NCBI GenBank assembly: GCA_002989075.1
Contig: PSQN01000006.1
Location: 62,001-126,000 of the forward strand
From: Arthonia radiata
Lineage: Eukaryota; Ascomycota; Arthoniomycetes; Arthoniales; Arthoniaceae
Reading direction: 5' to 3'
Length of the DNA stretch: 64,000 nucleotides
Positions within the stretch are counted from its first letter, which is position 1. Each line of letters starts with the position of its first letter. Made by a program: the position numbers and the translations under genes. Below the pieces are notes generated by a model. It had not been told where the DNA came from, ran no database searches, and worked only from the letters and a program-made list of their open reading frames with translations. This document shows positions 41,669 to 53,779 of this stretch, one piece after another.

Positions 41669-44299
41669 TCACGTGTAGATACTCTCCGTGTACGCGTTGA
41701 CCTGCAGACCCTGCTCGGCCATCGCAGCATCCCGGAGGAAGTCCAACGGGAACCACACCAAGTGCCCCTTGATCCTGTCAAGCGCCGCTCTCACGTCGGC
41801 AACCGGCATGAACTGGTCAAACAAATGGCCTTGCTTCATGTCCTTGGGCACAAACTTGTCGTAGTCCTGGAAGTTCTTGATGTTGTCGTCAGGGTCGGCA
41901 CGGAAGAGCCGGCGGAAGGTTTCGGTATTGGTCGTCGCACGACTTGTCCACATATCCCATAGGTCGTTGTTGAGTGGGTCGGCGACAAACTGGGTGTATT
42001 CGCTATTGTCGTCGCATTCGTTCAGACAATCGTCGGGTGGCTGTGCGTTGGGGTCCTTTGCGGCGTCAAGTGGTTGAGCTTCGATAAGGCCAAGGTGTTC
42101 GCGCCAGAGCATGCGACGCAGGGTAGCGGCGTGGCGGCCGGCACGATAAGGCTGCCCATCCATGATGGAGTCAAACTGTTCGCGATCTTCCATGACAATG
42201 GTAAGCTCACTGTCATGGTACCCAAGCTGGGACCGGTCGTTGATGTTGGACGACCCGCACAACGCGATGCGGTCATCTACAATCATGACTTTGTCGTGAG
42301 GGTAGAGTTCTTCTTGCACAAAGTTCTCCTTCTCCTGCTCAGGATGATCGTGGTTCCACAGCTCCTCGGTGGGTTTCGGCTCGTTCAGCAGGGCGTCCTT
42401 GGCAATCGAGTCGGCACTGTCGGCAACCTGATCGCCATCCACATCATTGAACATATCCAGGCCGACCTCCTTGCGCTTGGACTCATACTTCTCCTTCTTC
42501 TGCATATACGACTCACGCTGTTCCTCGCCAGACTTATCGTAGTCACCCGCCTTGCCGTTCTTTTCCCTCTTTATCTGTGCCAGTTTGTCCTTAACATCGA
42601 CCTTGCCTCCCTTCCCGGTGGCGTCGGCCATTGCGCCGTGGATGGCGCCACCCATGATCTCCTCAGCGTTGGCACGCTGAAGATCCTGGTAAGACACACC
42701 ACTGAGCTCTTCCTGCTTCTTCATCGCAGGGGTGACATTGATGCGGTCGTAGCTGCGGAGATTGAAGATGAAGAAGTATTTGGACGCGTCCACGCCTGCC
42801 GCCTGGCAACGACCGAAAATGCTGTGCTCTCCTCGGTGAATTGACTTGTATTGGTAGTCCATAATGGCACGCGTACCTGCGGCAGCATTTGATCGGAGGT
42901 CACCAGCAAAGCCAGGGATGGTAGGGATGACGACGATAACGCGAAACTTGCGGCCTTCTTTGTCTGCGCGCACGATGGCCTCCACGATGGCCTCACCAAT
43001 GGTGTTGTGAACCGGCTTCTGATGCTCGCCAGTGGCAGTTACTAAACATCGTTAGTGCACAGCTTGTGAGAATCTCCTGAGCGGATACTTACCGAAGAAC
43101 TGATTTTCGATGTAGACGAAATGTTGAGCATTGCGAATGGTTTCCTTGTAAGCGTTTTGGATCGAGTGTTCGGTCAGGATACCAGAGCTCCAATCGGCAC
43201 TGCTGCGCACGATTTGCGCATGAACCGTGCCTTGCGGCTTGCTGATGGTCTTGCTGCTCAAGGGGGTCAGAGGATGCTGCAGGTACTCCCCAACAGGATG
43301 ATGAGGCCTCTGAACAGCAACGATGTCCTCATCCTCGCCTTCCCTACCCTCCATGGTGATCCAGTCGAAACGGTCATCACGCTTGTACTTGTCTCGCTTT
43401 ATAAAGTTCCAACGCAAGACGAAATGCTCCGCAATGTCATAGATACAAGGGCCGATGACGCCCATCGCGACATCGTGCCAAGGCATACGGCCATATTCGG
43501 CCTTCGACAGCTGATTCTGCGCCCAGTCACCGACCGACTGAAAGTCCATGATGCGATTGTTGTTGTAGTCTTGACCAGGCCAGATTGTGTTGTCGACTCC
43601 AGCAGGCGAGACATCAGACAGAGGATGCTGCTTGGTATCCCACCGCCCGAAGCAAAGATCCAAGCCGCCGATGTAGGCAAGGTTGTAATCGATCACAATG
43701 AACTTTTCGTGGTGAGCCCAGTAGAAGGTCATATCTCCTGCGTTCTCAAACACGTTGTGATCAGGGTGCCGCATAACAGTGATGTTGCCGTGACCTGGAG
43801 TTCCGGGCGGGCAGAGAGCTCTCAACGCCTGTTTGGTATGGTTCGAATTGCAGCTGACGGCTGCTTCGACCTCCTTGTAAACTATCACATATATTTTGAC
43901 CCCGCGTTCTGCCGCACGCTTGAGGCACTGATCGAGGCGCCATTCTTGAGTGCCGTATGGCGGGCGGCGGAGGAAGAGCTCAGGGCTCAGCCACCAGTCC
44001 TCAAGGTAGATAGTCTCTTTGGCGCGCTCGAAGGACATGCTGACCGCGTGGAAATAATCGCGACCGTCGATGTACCACTTGATCTTGTTGCCATCGCGCT
44101 CAGGTGCGAAGGACTGGAAACGATGGGATTGGGCGATGCGATCGCGCTTAGCGTCTGTACGCTTCTCGTGGACTTCGTCATGGCGATGGTTGGGGTTGAT
44201 GATGTTGCCAAACTTGCCGATAGAGGACTTGAGATGACCGGCCTGGACTTTGGCATCGTGGATCTTGGTGTCGCTGAACTTCTGCTTGAGGAAGTCCAT
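41669..44299 (-). CDS. Phospholipase D, two HKD motifs
   Basis: Exon 1 is 44299-43093 and exon 2 is 43041-41669, with a 51-nt intron (GTAAGT, branch CACTAAC, TTTAG), giving 859 residues. It hydrolyses phosphatidylcholine and related lipids to phosphatidic acid. Both catalytic motifs are intact: HEKFIVID at residues 197-204 with downstream GGLDLCFGRWD, and HDKVMIVD at 651-658 with GSSNINDRS. The linker motif IYIENQFF appears as VYIENQFFG at the intron. No PX or PH domain precedes the first half, unlike yeast Spo14. The segment between the halves contains a long, charged, helix-prone insert (about residues 510-640, e.g. KKEKYESKRKE). The start MDFLKQKF is preferred over the ATG 14 codons upstream. 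A 409-residue ORF on the opposite strand is a shadow. Confidence 0.94.
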
Positions 44300-44923
44300 A
44301 TTGACAGCAGTGGAGCCGATGGCCAAGAGATGCCAATGCAAACAGACTAGAGGTCGGGACTATAGGGCAAGTAGAAGAATATCAGGCTGGCCGGGGCACG
44401 CGAGCGGCTGAGCAAGGTGGGATGTGGGAGTTGGAAAGAGTTGCGTAAGGCGTGTCTTGGCGAGGACGGACACCTGGGAATTCGCGACCGTGTCTCTGCC
44501 CTGCTCTGGAACGCAACTGGGCTCGTCGAAGATAGAGCTCCACCGATGCACCTGCGTATGCAAGCTGGTGTCGTAGTCAGAAGCTCAACGTGGGCAGTGC
44601 GCCGCTGTGAAGCCCAATATTCCCTCCTGGGGGGACACGACGAGGTGGGACGAACGAGTGGGGTGATTTCGAATGACTCGCGCAGGGTCGGATCAACTCC
44701 GACAAAGACGCGCTAGCCCCCCGTATGCCAGGCACGGTCCCCGATGGGGATTGACACATTGACAGTCACGGCTGCCGAGTGACTTTGGCGGTAGTCAAGA
44801 CACGCACGGAGACAAATAATTCTCTGGTTTCGTCTGGTAATACGATATGAGTCTTCCAAGTATCCAGTGCTACCCCACCGCCTCGCTATGCAATCAAGTC
44901 GTAACCCCCCCCCCCGTGCCCCT
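44300..44923. other. Intergenic between PLD and the FYVE gene
   Basis: Promoter of the PLD gene and 3' flank of the FYVE gene. A run of 11 C residues lies at 44905-44915, eight bases beyond the FYVE gene's stop. No gene seen. Confidence 0.6.
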
Positions 44924-47035
44924 TCATCCACCGCCGGTGTAGACATCCTCTACCTGGCCCTTGAGCCCTTCCAGAACAACGCGTAGCCGTGTGCACTCCT
45001 TGTCCAAGTCTTCGACGTTCTTACCCAGGCTTTCCACCTCCTCGAACTTTCGTCGTCTCTGCGCATCAGCCAGCATCTCCCCCACCATGATCTTCTGCTC
45101 CTCTAAGACAATGAGCTGCTCTCGCGCCGTCTTCTCTTCATCCTCCAAAGCAGACAAGCGCGATGACTGTGAAGGCTGCGAGGAAACCTCTGCGCCATCT
45201 GCTGCATTGTTGATCGCTGCCAGCGGGCTACTGCGATGATGCGGCGCCGGCGAAGCAGATAAGTGGCCGTTCACAGTCGTGATACTAGAATTGGACGCAG
45301 TCCGGCTATGCAAACCACTACCAGGAGGCGCGGCGTGCTTTAGAATCTTCGGCAGCGATTTGAGTGGTAGCATATGGACATGCAAGAATTGAGATGCTTG
45401 AATGTATACTTGCTTCTGCAACTTGGCTTGCATGGGTGATGGGTTGGGTGCATCACGCACTCGCCTCGCGGCCACATCATACTGCGCGAAGGCATCGGTG
45501 AGTCGTTTCCGGACTTTCGTAGCTTCTTGTATCTGAGCGTGAGATGGCGGATTGTCCGGATCTTGAAGCATCTGCAGCAGTCGTTGAAACCGTGGCAACA
45601 TCAAGCTGATGCCGTGCTCAAATTGTTTGAGGTTGCGAAAGGCACGCTGGTCTTGCTGAGTCTGCGCAAGCTCGCGAGCAAAGTCAGATTTACTAAACAA
45701 AGTCGTGTTACAGTCTTTGCACATGCGTACGTCGACCTTGACGAGCTCACGGCTCTTTTCTGATTCGGCGTTTCTCGAGTGAGTGGGATCGACATCCAGA
45801 GACACCAAGGAAGAGCAGTCGGTGATTGGATCTGCGCATACCACTTTTCCACAGAGCCGGCAATGATGCCGCCTGAATGTGTAGCTCGTGAACTCCTGGT
45901 GGCAAAGTGGGCAATTGGTGACGGTCGCGTCATCCTGCCAGTCGACGACCGACTCTTCCAGTAAGCGGCGCTGGCTCTTCTGCCCCGAAGCCCTCCAGAA
46001 GTAGGCCACTGTGCCCTGGTCTTGGTCAAGACGCGTGTCCGCCAGCAGCTGCGTCAACCTCGTCAGGCGCTTTTCCAGCCGGCCAACGTCCAGATACGCC
46101 TTGTCAATAACTTTTCTTCGCACTCGTTTGAAGTCGTCCATATGATTCACGGTGACCGCACTGTGGTCATTGTAGCCTTCTCTTGACTTATAGCACGTCT
46201 CGCAGACTCGACACCAGTGCCCGCGCACCGGCTCATGCTGCGCAGACCGACTGAGCTTCATCTGGTACATGACATGCTCTTCACAGAACAGTCTTCCACA
46301 TTTGCGGCAGTTGATCCTTCCATCAACGCTGCCTATTCGGCGGTTGCAGATGGGGTCTGAGCAGGTCCCATCACGGGTGTATCTCTGCCAGTGGTCCTTC
46401 CTGACTAGATCGTCCGGGTCTACTACGCGTGTCTGCACGGTGTCAGACACTGGCGGCGCAATGACGTGCTGAGAGGAGCTCCGCCTTGATTTTGGCGCTG
46501 GCGAGACGGACGAGGCGCGTCGTTCTTCATTGAGATCGAATACGTCCAGACCTTTGAACTTTTGATTAAGTATGGCGAGTGGCTGGAACTTCTTCGCCTT
46601 GATGACCTGACTCTGAAACCAGTCCTGAATCTCATCCTGTTCCTCCTCTTGGATGTCTTTGTGAGCGTCATCCAAATGCCGATTGAGTTGCAGGAGTGTC
46701 ACCATCTGTTCATTGCAAATGGGGCAAGCGAGTTGGGCCTGCGCTTGAACACCGCCACCGCCAGATTGCTCTTTCGCCTGTCGGGCCAGCGCCGCGCTAA
46801 TGTCCTGCTCATCGTTGCTGCTTCGGCTGGTGGACTGCTGGGAGTTCAGACTCAGAGAGCTTTCGGATGGCGATGCAAAGGGCTGGTGAGAGGCTTTGAG
46901 GGTATCCTGCGATGGACTGGATGCTATCTGCTTGGGTGGTGTGGTAGCTTGTGCAAGCGGCGAGGGTTGTACAGGCTGCGGTCGCGCGCCCAAGACTCGT
47001 CCTTTACCCAGAGATCGAGGAGAGGTGGTTGCCAT
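44924..47035 (-). CDS. VAC1: Vac1/Pep7 (rabenosyn-5-like) FYVE-finger endosomal tether
   Basis: Single exon, 703 residues. Family knowledge: Vac1/Pep7 binds phosphatidylinositol 3-phosphate on endosomes, the Rab5-type GTPase Vps21 and the Sec1-like Vps45, to drive Golgi-to-endosome fusion. Seen: C2H2 finger CPICNEQMVTLLQLNRHLDDAH-type at residues 104-125 (C104, C107, H120, H125); an atypical first FYVE-like finger (about 225-281, with CRKCGRLFC and CRVCETC); a classical FYVE at about 375-450 with the PI3P-binding RRHHCR at 388-393; and a C-terminal coiled-coil region (LEDEEKTAREQLIVLEEQK; about 610-700) as in the Rab-binding part of rabenosyn. The order matches Vac1. It is divergent from MET8, 441 bp away. 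Confidence 0.93.
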   Translation of the reverse strand: MATTSPRSLGKGRVLGARPQPVQPSPLAQATTPPKQIASSPSQDTLKASHQPFASPSESSLSLNSQQSTSRSSNDEQDISAALARQAKEQSGGGGVQAQAQLACPICNEQMVTLLQLNRHLDDAHKDIQEEEQDEIQDWFQSQVIKAKKFQPLAILNQKFKGLDVFDLNEERRASSVSPAPKSRRSSSQHVIAPPVSDTVQTRVVDPDDLVRKDHWQRYTRDGTCSDPICNRRIGSVDGRINCRKCGRLFCEEHVMYQMKLSRSAQHEPVRGHWCRVCETCYKSREGYNDHSAVTVNHMDDFKRVRRKVIDKAYLDVGRLEKRLTRLTQLLADTRLDQDQGTVAYFWRASGQKSQRRLLEESVVDWQDDATVTNCPLCHQEFTSYTFRRHHCRLCGKVVCADPITDCSSLVSLDVDPTHSRNAESEKSRELVKVDVRMCKDCNTTLFSKSDFARELAQTQQDQRAFRNLKQFEHGISLMLPRFQRLLQMLQDPDNPPSHAQIQEATKVRKRLTDAFAQYDVAARRVRDAPNPSPMQAKLQKQVYIQASQFLHVHMLPLKSLPKILKHAAPPGSGLHSRTASNSSITTVNGHLSASPAPHHRSSPLAAINNAADGAEVSSQPSQSSRLSALEDEEKTAREQLIVLEEQKIMVGEMLADAQRRRKFEEVESLGKNVEDLDKECTRLRVVLEGLKGQVEDVYTGGG

Positions 47036-47476
47036 GACTGAGCCAGGCGATACAGCGCCGACTTCATTACGGGCGCGGCATTTGTACGCGATCCAACGCC
47101 AGCATCCTCACTCGAGCACTTTTCTCATCTAGAAAGCTGGCCACTTTGGAGTGTGTATGTTCTTGTGCCGTGATGGAAAGCGTACGGTTGCCTCAAAAGC
47201 GCTTGTACGAGCCGTTTTCTCCGGACCCTGTCGTCTGATGTGTCTGCTTCGATAATAATTGCAAAGGGAATCATATACGCTACGGCTAGCAGCCCCAGTC
47301 GTGCCCCAAGTCATGTGCAACTGGGGGACAATGTGCCCCATCCTCGCCGGAATGCGGCTATTCCTAAAGAGATCGTAGCGCTTGCAGTATCAATATAATC
47401 GAAAACTTCGGCGGCCTGTTGTATTTCTCCGACGCCATTCACAATCTCGACACTCAGTCAAGACACTATCGAGATC
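47036..47476. promoter_or_regulatory. Shared divergent promoter, VAC1 and MET8
   Basis: 441 bp separates the two start codons, which face away from each other. No strong TATA box on either side. No other feature seen. Confidence 0.5.
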
Positions 47477-48413
47477 ATGGGTATCGCCGACGAAACCAGC
47501 GCAGATTTTCTGGACATTCAGCCTGGCGGCTCATTGATGCTAGCATGGCAAGTTCGCAATCGACGTATCCTCGTCGTCGGCGGTGGTGATGTATGCCAAT
47601 CCTCAATCGCTTATCAAACGCGTCACTGACCTAACCAAAGCCAATATGTAGGTAGCCGCTGGACGCATTGTCAACCTTTTGAACGCCGACGCTTTCGTCA
47701 CATGCATCTGTCCTTACTCCGGCCTGTGTCCCGAGGTCCGCTATCGCGTTGAACAACGGCAGATAGCACATGTAGACCGTACCTTTCTCCCCATTGACAT
47801 TGAGCCGGAATGCTCGACGTCTTGTATCAAGATACCATCTGCATCCTCACAGACGCCCGCAGCTGCTATGCAAGATCTCTCAATAGCAGACACACCAGCA
47901 GTGCGGCCGGCCAGTGCTCCGCCACCGAGCGTACCCGTCATGGTCCTGACCGCCATCGACGATCCCATCGCGAGTAAGCAGATTTACTACTACTGCAATG
48001 CCCAGCGCATTCCGACCAACATTGCGGACGTTCCGCCGCTCTGCGATTTTTACTTCGGCTCTGTGCATCGCAGTGGACCCCTCCAGATTATGGTTTCCAC
48101 CAATGGAAACGGTCCGAGGCTTGCCGCTCTGATCAGACAGCGCATCGCAGCGAGTCTCCCGGCAAATGCGGGCGATGCCATCGTCAAGGTCGGCCAGCTG
48201 CGCAAGTATGTGCGCAAGGCTGAGGCAGGCACGGATCAGACTGCGGTTGATCGCCGCATGAAGTGGATGAGTGCTGTCAGTGAAAGCTGGACACTTGAAG
48301 ATCTGGAAGAGATGACAGACAAAGAGATGCAGATGATGGTCGATGCTTGGTTCGCGGACGATAAAGTGCCCAAGGCTGCGGATGTAAGAGACATGGTGAA
48401 TGGTACATCGTGA
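47477..48413 (+). CDS. MET8: Met8, siroheme synthase (precorrin-2 dehydrogenase / sirohydrochlorin ferrochelatase)
   Basis: Exon 1 is 47477-47590 (38 codons) and exon 2 is 47652-48413. The 61-nt intron has GTATGC, branch CCTAAC and GTAG, phase 0, giving 291 residues (yeast Met8 is about 274). It catalyses the last two steps of siroheme synthesis, oxidation of precorrin-2 with NAD and iron insertion. Siroheme is the cofactor of sulfite and nitrite reductase. Seen: GGSLMLAWQVRNRRILVVGGGDVAAGR, in fragments around the exon junction, is the N-terminal Rossmann loop typical of Met8/CysG. Then come RQIAHVDRTF, FYFGSVHRSGPLQIMVSTNG (the conserved catalytic-domain strand) and a helical C-terminal domain (EDLEEMTDKEMQMMVDAWF). 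The start is fixed by the conserved exon 1 residues. Confidence 0.92.
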
Positions 48414-51400
48414 TACATGCTGGCGTTGTAGCGGCGCCCACACTTTCGCTGCAAGTCAACGCGGGATGAGCAATCAAGGGACAAGACGTGCCGTTCGCGC
48501 AGATTCCATGATTCCGATGATCAATATCATGAGGATCTGCTCATCTTTTTTCAAGTCTTCAGCATCCGCATTAGGTTCTTGTTGTTCAGGACCATTACGC
48601 CAAGATTCACGAATTTAGTAAACCGCAGCTTACGCGATGGCTTTGCAATTCCTGCTGGGCCTTCGTGGAAGATACACTAGGAGTAAATCTCTCTCTTCGC
48701 AGTGGACTATCGTTGTTGAAGCGTACTGTAGCCACAATACGTTGCATGCTAAGTAGCGACCCATGTCATCATGTTCAAGTTCTTGTTTTGTTTGATATTG
48801 GGCTGTTACGACGTGAGCAAGATTACTTAAGAAATGGCTGTTGATATACACTGCTCCCGGACGTTTTTGGTGTCCCTCCATTACCATACTCGCATTTTGC
48901 AAAGAAATGGGCCCATGTACCTTGCAGTCTAAACCACTGTTCAATGACGTTGGGGAAATAAATAGCTGTGGCGGCATTGCTTCAACCGCCTTACGAAGTT
49001 CAACTATTTATATATGCATCAACTGACACTGATGTGCATGATCGATCCGCCATCTTCATTCGAATAATTAGCAAGGAGTATTGAAGGCACTGTCCTGTAC
49101 CCAATAGGGGCTTCAGCCGCACTCTTCGTCCATTCTTTCGTGAACAGACTGGGCTGACTGTTGTAAAACAAGTAAGAACATGGAGACCACCGTCGAAGCG
49201 CACCGAAGCTAGTGCTTGCTCAGTACTGATCATCACCGCGAACTCATCCTCCCACACGGCTCACGAGGTCATTGGCTGACATCGTCGCTCCAGCCGTCAG
49301 CGATCGAATATCGGCCCGAGCGTTGCGATATTGAGCCTCTGCTGCTGTATGAAAGCATCTCACGCCATACACAAAGCCATACATGAATGCGATCGAGCAA
49401 TACGTTGAAATGTACGTCATGTAGTGGATGAGATATTATCGTGGCTTACGAGATACGTGCGTCGAAGGTTTCATCTGCTCAATACAAGCGCCCCTTCTTT
49501 TACCCATGACGCGCTTATCGGGAAGTACCTTAATGCAAAAGCTCTACAAGCAGGTGTAGGGGCTTGCAACAATGAACATGTTTACGACAGGCTCATACAT
49601 TTACACAAAGCATTATCTGCGCTTTGGATATCAGAATTTGGGGAAAACGCGCACAATCACCTTGTCTCTTCAAGCTTTATTGCAGCCACTCAATAAATAA
49701 CGGTAGATTTGTGCTGAGAGCGTCGAGCTTACTATAGCATACCCCTGCCTGACTACTACACCCCCCTTTTCCATCTTGAGCACTCTGCACGGAAGCTCCG
49801 CGAAGCAGATTCATCTGGACTTGTAGTCTCCAAACCATGTCAGATCACACACGTTGTCTCGCTTTTGCCGGATGTGCTCTTTGGCTTGTCATGCGCTTTG
49901 CGAAAGCCGAGCACTGTATCTGCTCCCCAACGCCGTGAACAGGTGTGAGGACGAGAAAGAGGAATATCAAGGGGGATAAAGCGACATCTTCAGGAGGTCA
50001 TCTCGTTCGCGATAAGCGCAGACACTGCATTGCTGGTGAACGAAGCAAGGGGCACATTTCCGGTGATGGTAACCAGCAGTATTGCCACGATCAAACACGA
50101 CTGTATTTGAAGCTCTGTTGATTATACAGACTGAACGGGGGAAAAAAGGGCCCTGCTAGTGGTTTGCTTTCAAGTTTCTGGTTAGATGGTGAGCTAAGCT
50201 CTGCGTCTCACAACGTCGCCGAATCTTCGCAAAGAACACCACGAAATCGATGCAAGCTATGGAAGTCCTTGTAGCGGCTTTGCTGTTCGTGTACGTATTC
50301 GGAGTTTGAGCGCACCGCGCTTTCCTCAAGCAGAAAGTGAGCACAGGGGCAAACCGCTCTCCTTTAAAAGCACACAGGTGATTGCACACCTGGGTGAGAT
50401 CGAGCCACTGGCTTCTGGACTCGTGACGCTGCTGATCTTCACGGCGGAAACTTCCACTGAGGGCCCTTCGGGGCCTTGACTGCGAATGCTTATGTTCGTG
50501 TAGGCTTCGACTTTATGGAACAATGATCCCCTTCCTCTCATGCCCACAATTGCAACCAATGATAGCACTCTTTCCATAGTAAAGTAAATAGCTCCTGGAC
50601 CCACCATAGTATATTCTCTGGACGACACGACACCAAGCGTCATGAAGAATGATACAAAGCTCTCTATCTTCCCTCAAGCTTTTTTAGAATCGACCACTGC
50701 GATAGAAGACACTGCTAGCAGCGCAGTCATCAGGGGACTTGCAGTAGCAGTTCATCACGGAATAGACCACTAGTCTGCGCACGTGCAATATAGCACGTAT
50801 GTGCAACACAGCTGCATGCGATGATGCGATGTAGCAATGTTGTACGTCCGCACGATAGATTGCACTGTGCGTCCGTGAGGCGACGCTCGCCAACTAGTTC
50901 AATGGATTCAAGCCGCCCCTTGCTCGTCGCGTGGCATAACTTGCTGCTATGACCATACTGTGGTGTTTGAAAAAAGGTTGTACGAATGAGGCTTCAAGTT
51001 ACCTATTATGTGCTTCTGAGTTGCTTGAAGACCGCTGTCATCGATGAATGTGTTCTAGACTGAAGGAGATAGAGTGGAATAGACTATGCAGCTGCCGGCA
51101 GGATGCTCTTCAGTTCTTTGTGTACATGCAAAATATGTTGTGATCTTAAATTGTGAGAGCATGAGGCAGAAACTGCAATGTCTGCATTAGAAGAAATGGT
51201 GAAGGGGCTCACCGCAAGACCCATTCTAACGTGCAGCGTACATGAAGAGAGGCCAAAATCCTACCTATACGCAACGTACCTAGCGGGTGTCTGGAGTGCA
51301 GGAGATCAGCATCGAAGACAACCCCGCGATGACACCTGTACGGAATCGATACGATGCGTGTCACGTCCGAGCATTCAACATCGGCTCGTTGTTAGCATTC

Positions 51401-52084
51401 GTTATGATAATTCCCTCAACTGGCGAAATTATTCGTCTTCACCATTCCTTTTGATCCGTGAACAAGATCTGCGAAGTACATGAGCGCTTTGATATATCAA
51501 ATGAGACACTTCGCAACCTTCTTATGGCATCCAGAGGCTGGCGAAATCCAGGGAACTTTGTGGCGTGCGAGGTAGAGAGTCAGCTTGATTGCGTCAGACG
51601 TCAATCAGAATCTGAGGAAGGTTTGGTATGTCGCCACATAATCGAGGGCCTGGAGGGGATGTACAAACCGAATTGCATTGGCGCGGCTGACTGCCCACGC
51701 GCTCACCCCGTATACACTGGACAGTTGTTTGTGAACGCAAGATGATGAACAGCAACGAGGTCGCAGCAGGGCAGCATTAGATCTTGTGGAGCTTGAAGGC
51801 ATGGCTTCCACTTACTGTCCATTAGTGATACTAATTCTTCTGTTAGCAAAACTAGCATGTGAGTGCGCCCCTGCGAGAGCAATTGTGCATGCGCTGAATA
51901 GATCATCATGAGGAAGATGCCAGGTCAGTGGGCTAGATTGTCTCTTGAACGCCATTGGATGTTTCCCGTTGCCATCGTACAGTACAGTTTTTAGATGCCA
52001 GACAAGCCATGTAGCCAACTGCCCTGCCCACAATGCGCCGGTCGCTTATTGCCGTACCTATCGAACGCCATCCTGAAGCCGTGC
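48414..52084. other. 3.7 kb intergenic gap
   Basis: ORFs are short and without recognisable motifs (e.g. plus 49424-49696, 51178-51483; minus 50643-50326). No repeats longer than simple runs and no tRNA-like structure seen. It may hold untranslated regions or non-coding RNA. Confidence 0.5.
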
Positions 52085-53779
52085 CTATAGCAACAACTCC
52101 AGTGGGCTTTCTATCACCTTCTTCAGCTCACGCATGAACTCGCCACCAACGGCGCCATCTACAACTTTATGATCGAAACTGCCGGTGATCACGATCTGGT
52201 CGTCCCAGTCGACGCCCTTCGCCTCTCCATCTTCCATCTCGGCGGGTATTGGCACCTTCTTCGTCGTGCCGACCGCCAAGATCGTCGCTTGCGGTGGGTT
52301 GATGACAGCTGTGAAACGCTCGACTGCAGGGTTCATGCCCATGTTGCTGATCGTGATCGTGCCGCCTTGGTACTCCTCGGGCTTCAATTTGCCGTCTCGC
52401 GCACGACTGCCAAGATCCTTGACAGATGCGCTGATCGACTGGAGACCCAAGCCATTTACGTTCTTCACGATTGGTGTCATGAGACCAATCGGTGTCGCCA
52501 CGGCCACTGAAACATCAACGGTATTGTGCTTGCGGATCATGATCTGACCGCCTTGATCCCGCCACGAGCTGTTCGCTGCAGGCACTTTCCGCGCTGCGGC
52601 AGCGACAGCCTTGATGAGGAAGTCGTTAAGAGAGAGCTTGTATTCGCCGGCTTTCGCGCCAGCGTTCAGGGCGGCCCGCAGCTTGAGCAGTTTGGAGACG
52701 GAGATGGAGGAAGCGACGAAGTAGTGTGGATTCTGGGAGAAGGACTCTGTCAGGCGCGCTGCTATTGTCTTGCGCATGCTCGATGGCGGCTCGTCGACGT
52801 AGGACGCTGCTGGAGCGCCAGAAGCCGCGGCAGGTGCGGCGGCGGATGGCTTATACTTGTCGACATCGGCGAGCGTAATCCGACCGCCTGGACCTGTGCG
52901 TTTCAGCGACGATATTGCAACGCCCTTCTCGAGCGCGGCTTTCTTGACCGCAGGAGAAGCTGACTCGCGGTTGATGGAAGGCTCCAGACGGCCGCCAGTC
53001 GACTCTGACTCTTTCGCTGACGGAGTTTGTTGCTGCTGTGAGGGTTGCGACGATTCTTTTTGTGATGAGGGTGGTGCTGTTTTCGAGCCGGACTCTGCTG
53101 GCTCCGAAGCTTCCGCACCACCGCCGGTGTCTTCCTGCTTCGGCGGTGCTTTCTCGCCTCCTGCATCCTCAAGTGTGAACGACTCGAATGGCGATACATC
53201 CGCGCCTTCCTCAACCATGACTGCGATTGGCTGTGGCTCAGTCAGCATACACGACAGTCCCCATAGGTCAAGAGCTTGATACGCACATTGCCGACCGCCA
53301 CGTCCTTCTCGCCAGAATCCTTAAGGACCTTTGCTAGCACACCCTCTTCTTGAAATTCGAAATCCATCTGCGCCTTGTCCGTTTCAATTTCAACTAGCAC
53401 ATCTCCGGGTGCTAGCGTGTCGCCGGCCTTTTTCTGCCATGTGCCAATATTGCCCGCCTGCATGGTCGGAGAAAGCGCGGGCATGCTGATGACGGTATGC
53501 GGTGGAAAGGCTTTGGACGTAATTAGCGAGATGCTGCTTCCACGCCCTCAGTCTTGAGACAATCTCACATTTGGAGGCATAGTATCGACTAAGAGCTGAG
53601 AAGGACGGTGTGCTTGGGCTAGCAAATGCGTGTCAACAAGCAGTTTCAAGGGCAGTCATAGCTAACGATACATACTGTCGTAAGCTCGAGAGCGCGGTTC
53701 GTGTGAGTGCAGGCCGTGTTGGAGCAGATGCCCTCAACCAAATGTGAGCTGATGTCCGACACGCGGAGGTCGCCGACAT
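52085..53779 (-). CDS. LAT1: Pyruvate dehydrogenase E2, dihydrolipoamide acetyltransferase, mitochondrial
   Basis: Four exons: 53779-53676, 53588-53569 (only 20 nt), 53510-53287 and 53230-52085; introns 87, 58 and 56 nt; 497 residues. E2 forms the core of the pyruvate dehydrogenase complex and transfers acetyl groups from lipoyl-lysine to CoA in the mitochondrial matrix. Seen: an Arg/Ser-rich presequence (residues 1-40); the join RYYASKSFPPHTVI across the tiny exon; one lipoyl domain with the lipoyl lysine in IETDKAQM (K87); a long Ser/Gln/Glu linker; a peripheral-subunit-binding domain ([20 protein letters not shown]); and a catalytic domain ending with the active-site motif DHKVVDG (H470). 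At intron 1 the nearer acceptor CAG would place a stop at once; the next one (TTAG, 53589) is used. Divergent from SEC7. Confidence 0.95.

Noticed and set aside
43121-44350. 409-codon plus-strand ORF
   Set aside because: Exactly antisense to exon 1 of the phospholipase D gene. The Val/Asp/Leu-rich composition is typical of a shadow frame.
44905-44915. Run of 11 C next to the VAC1 stop codon
   Set aside because: Simple homopolymer, no coding effect, likely slippage or sequencing-prone site.
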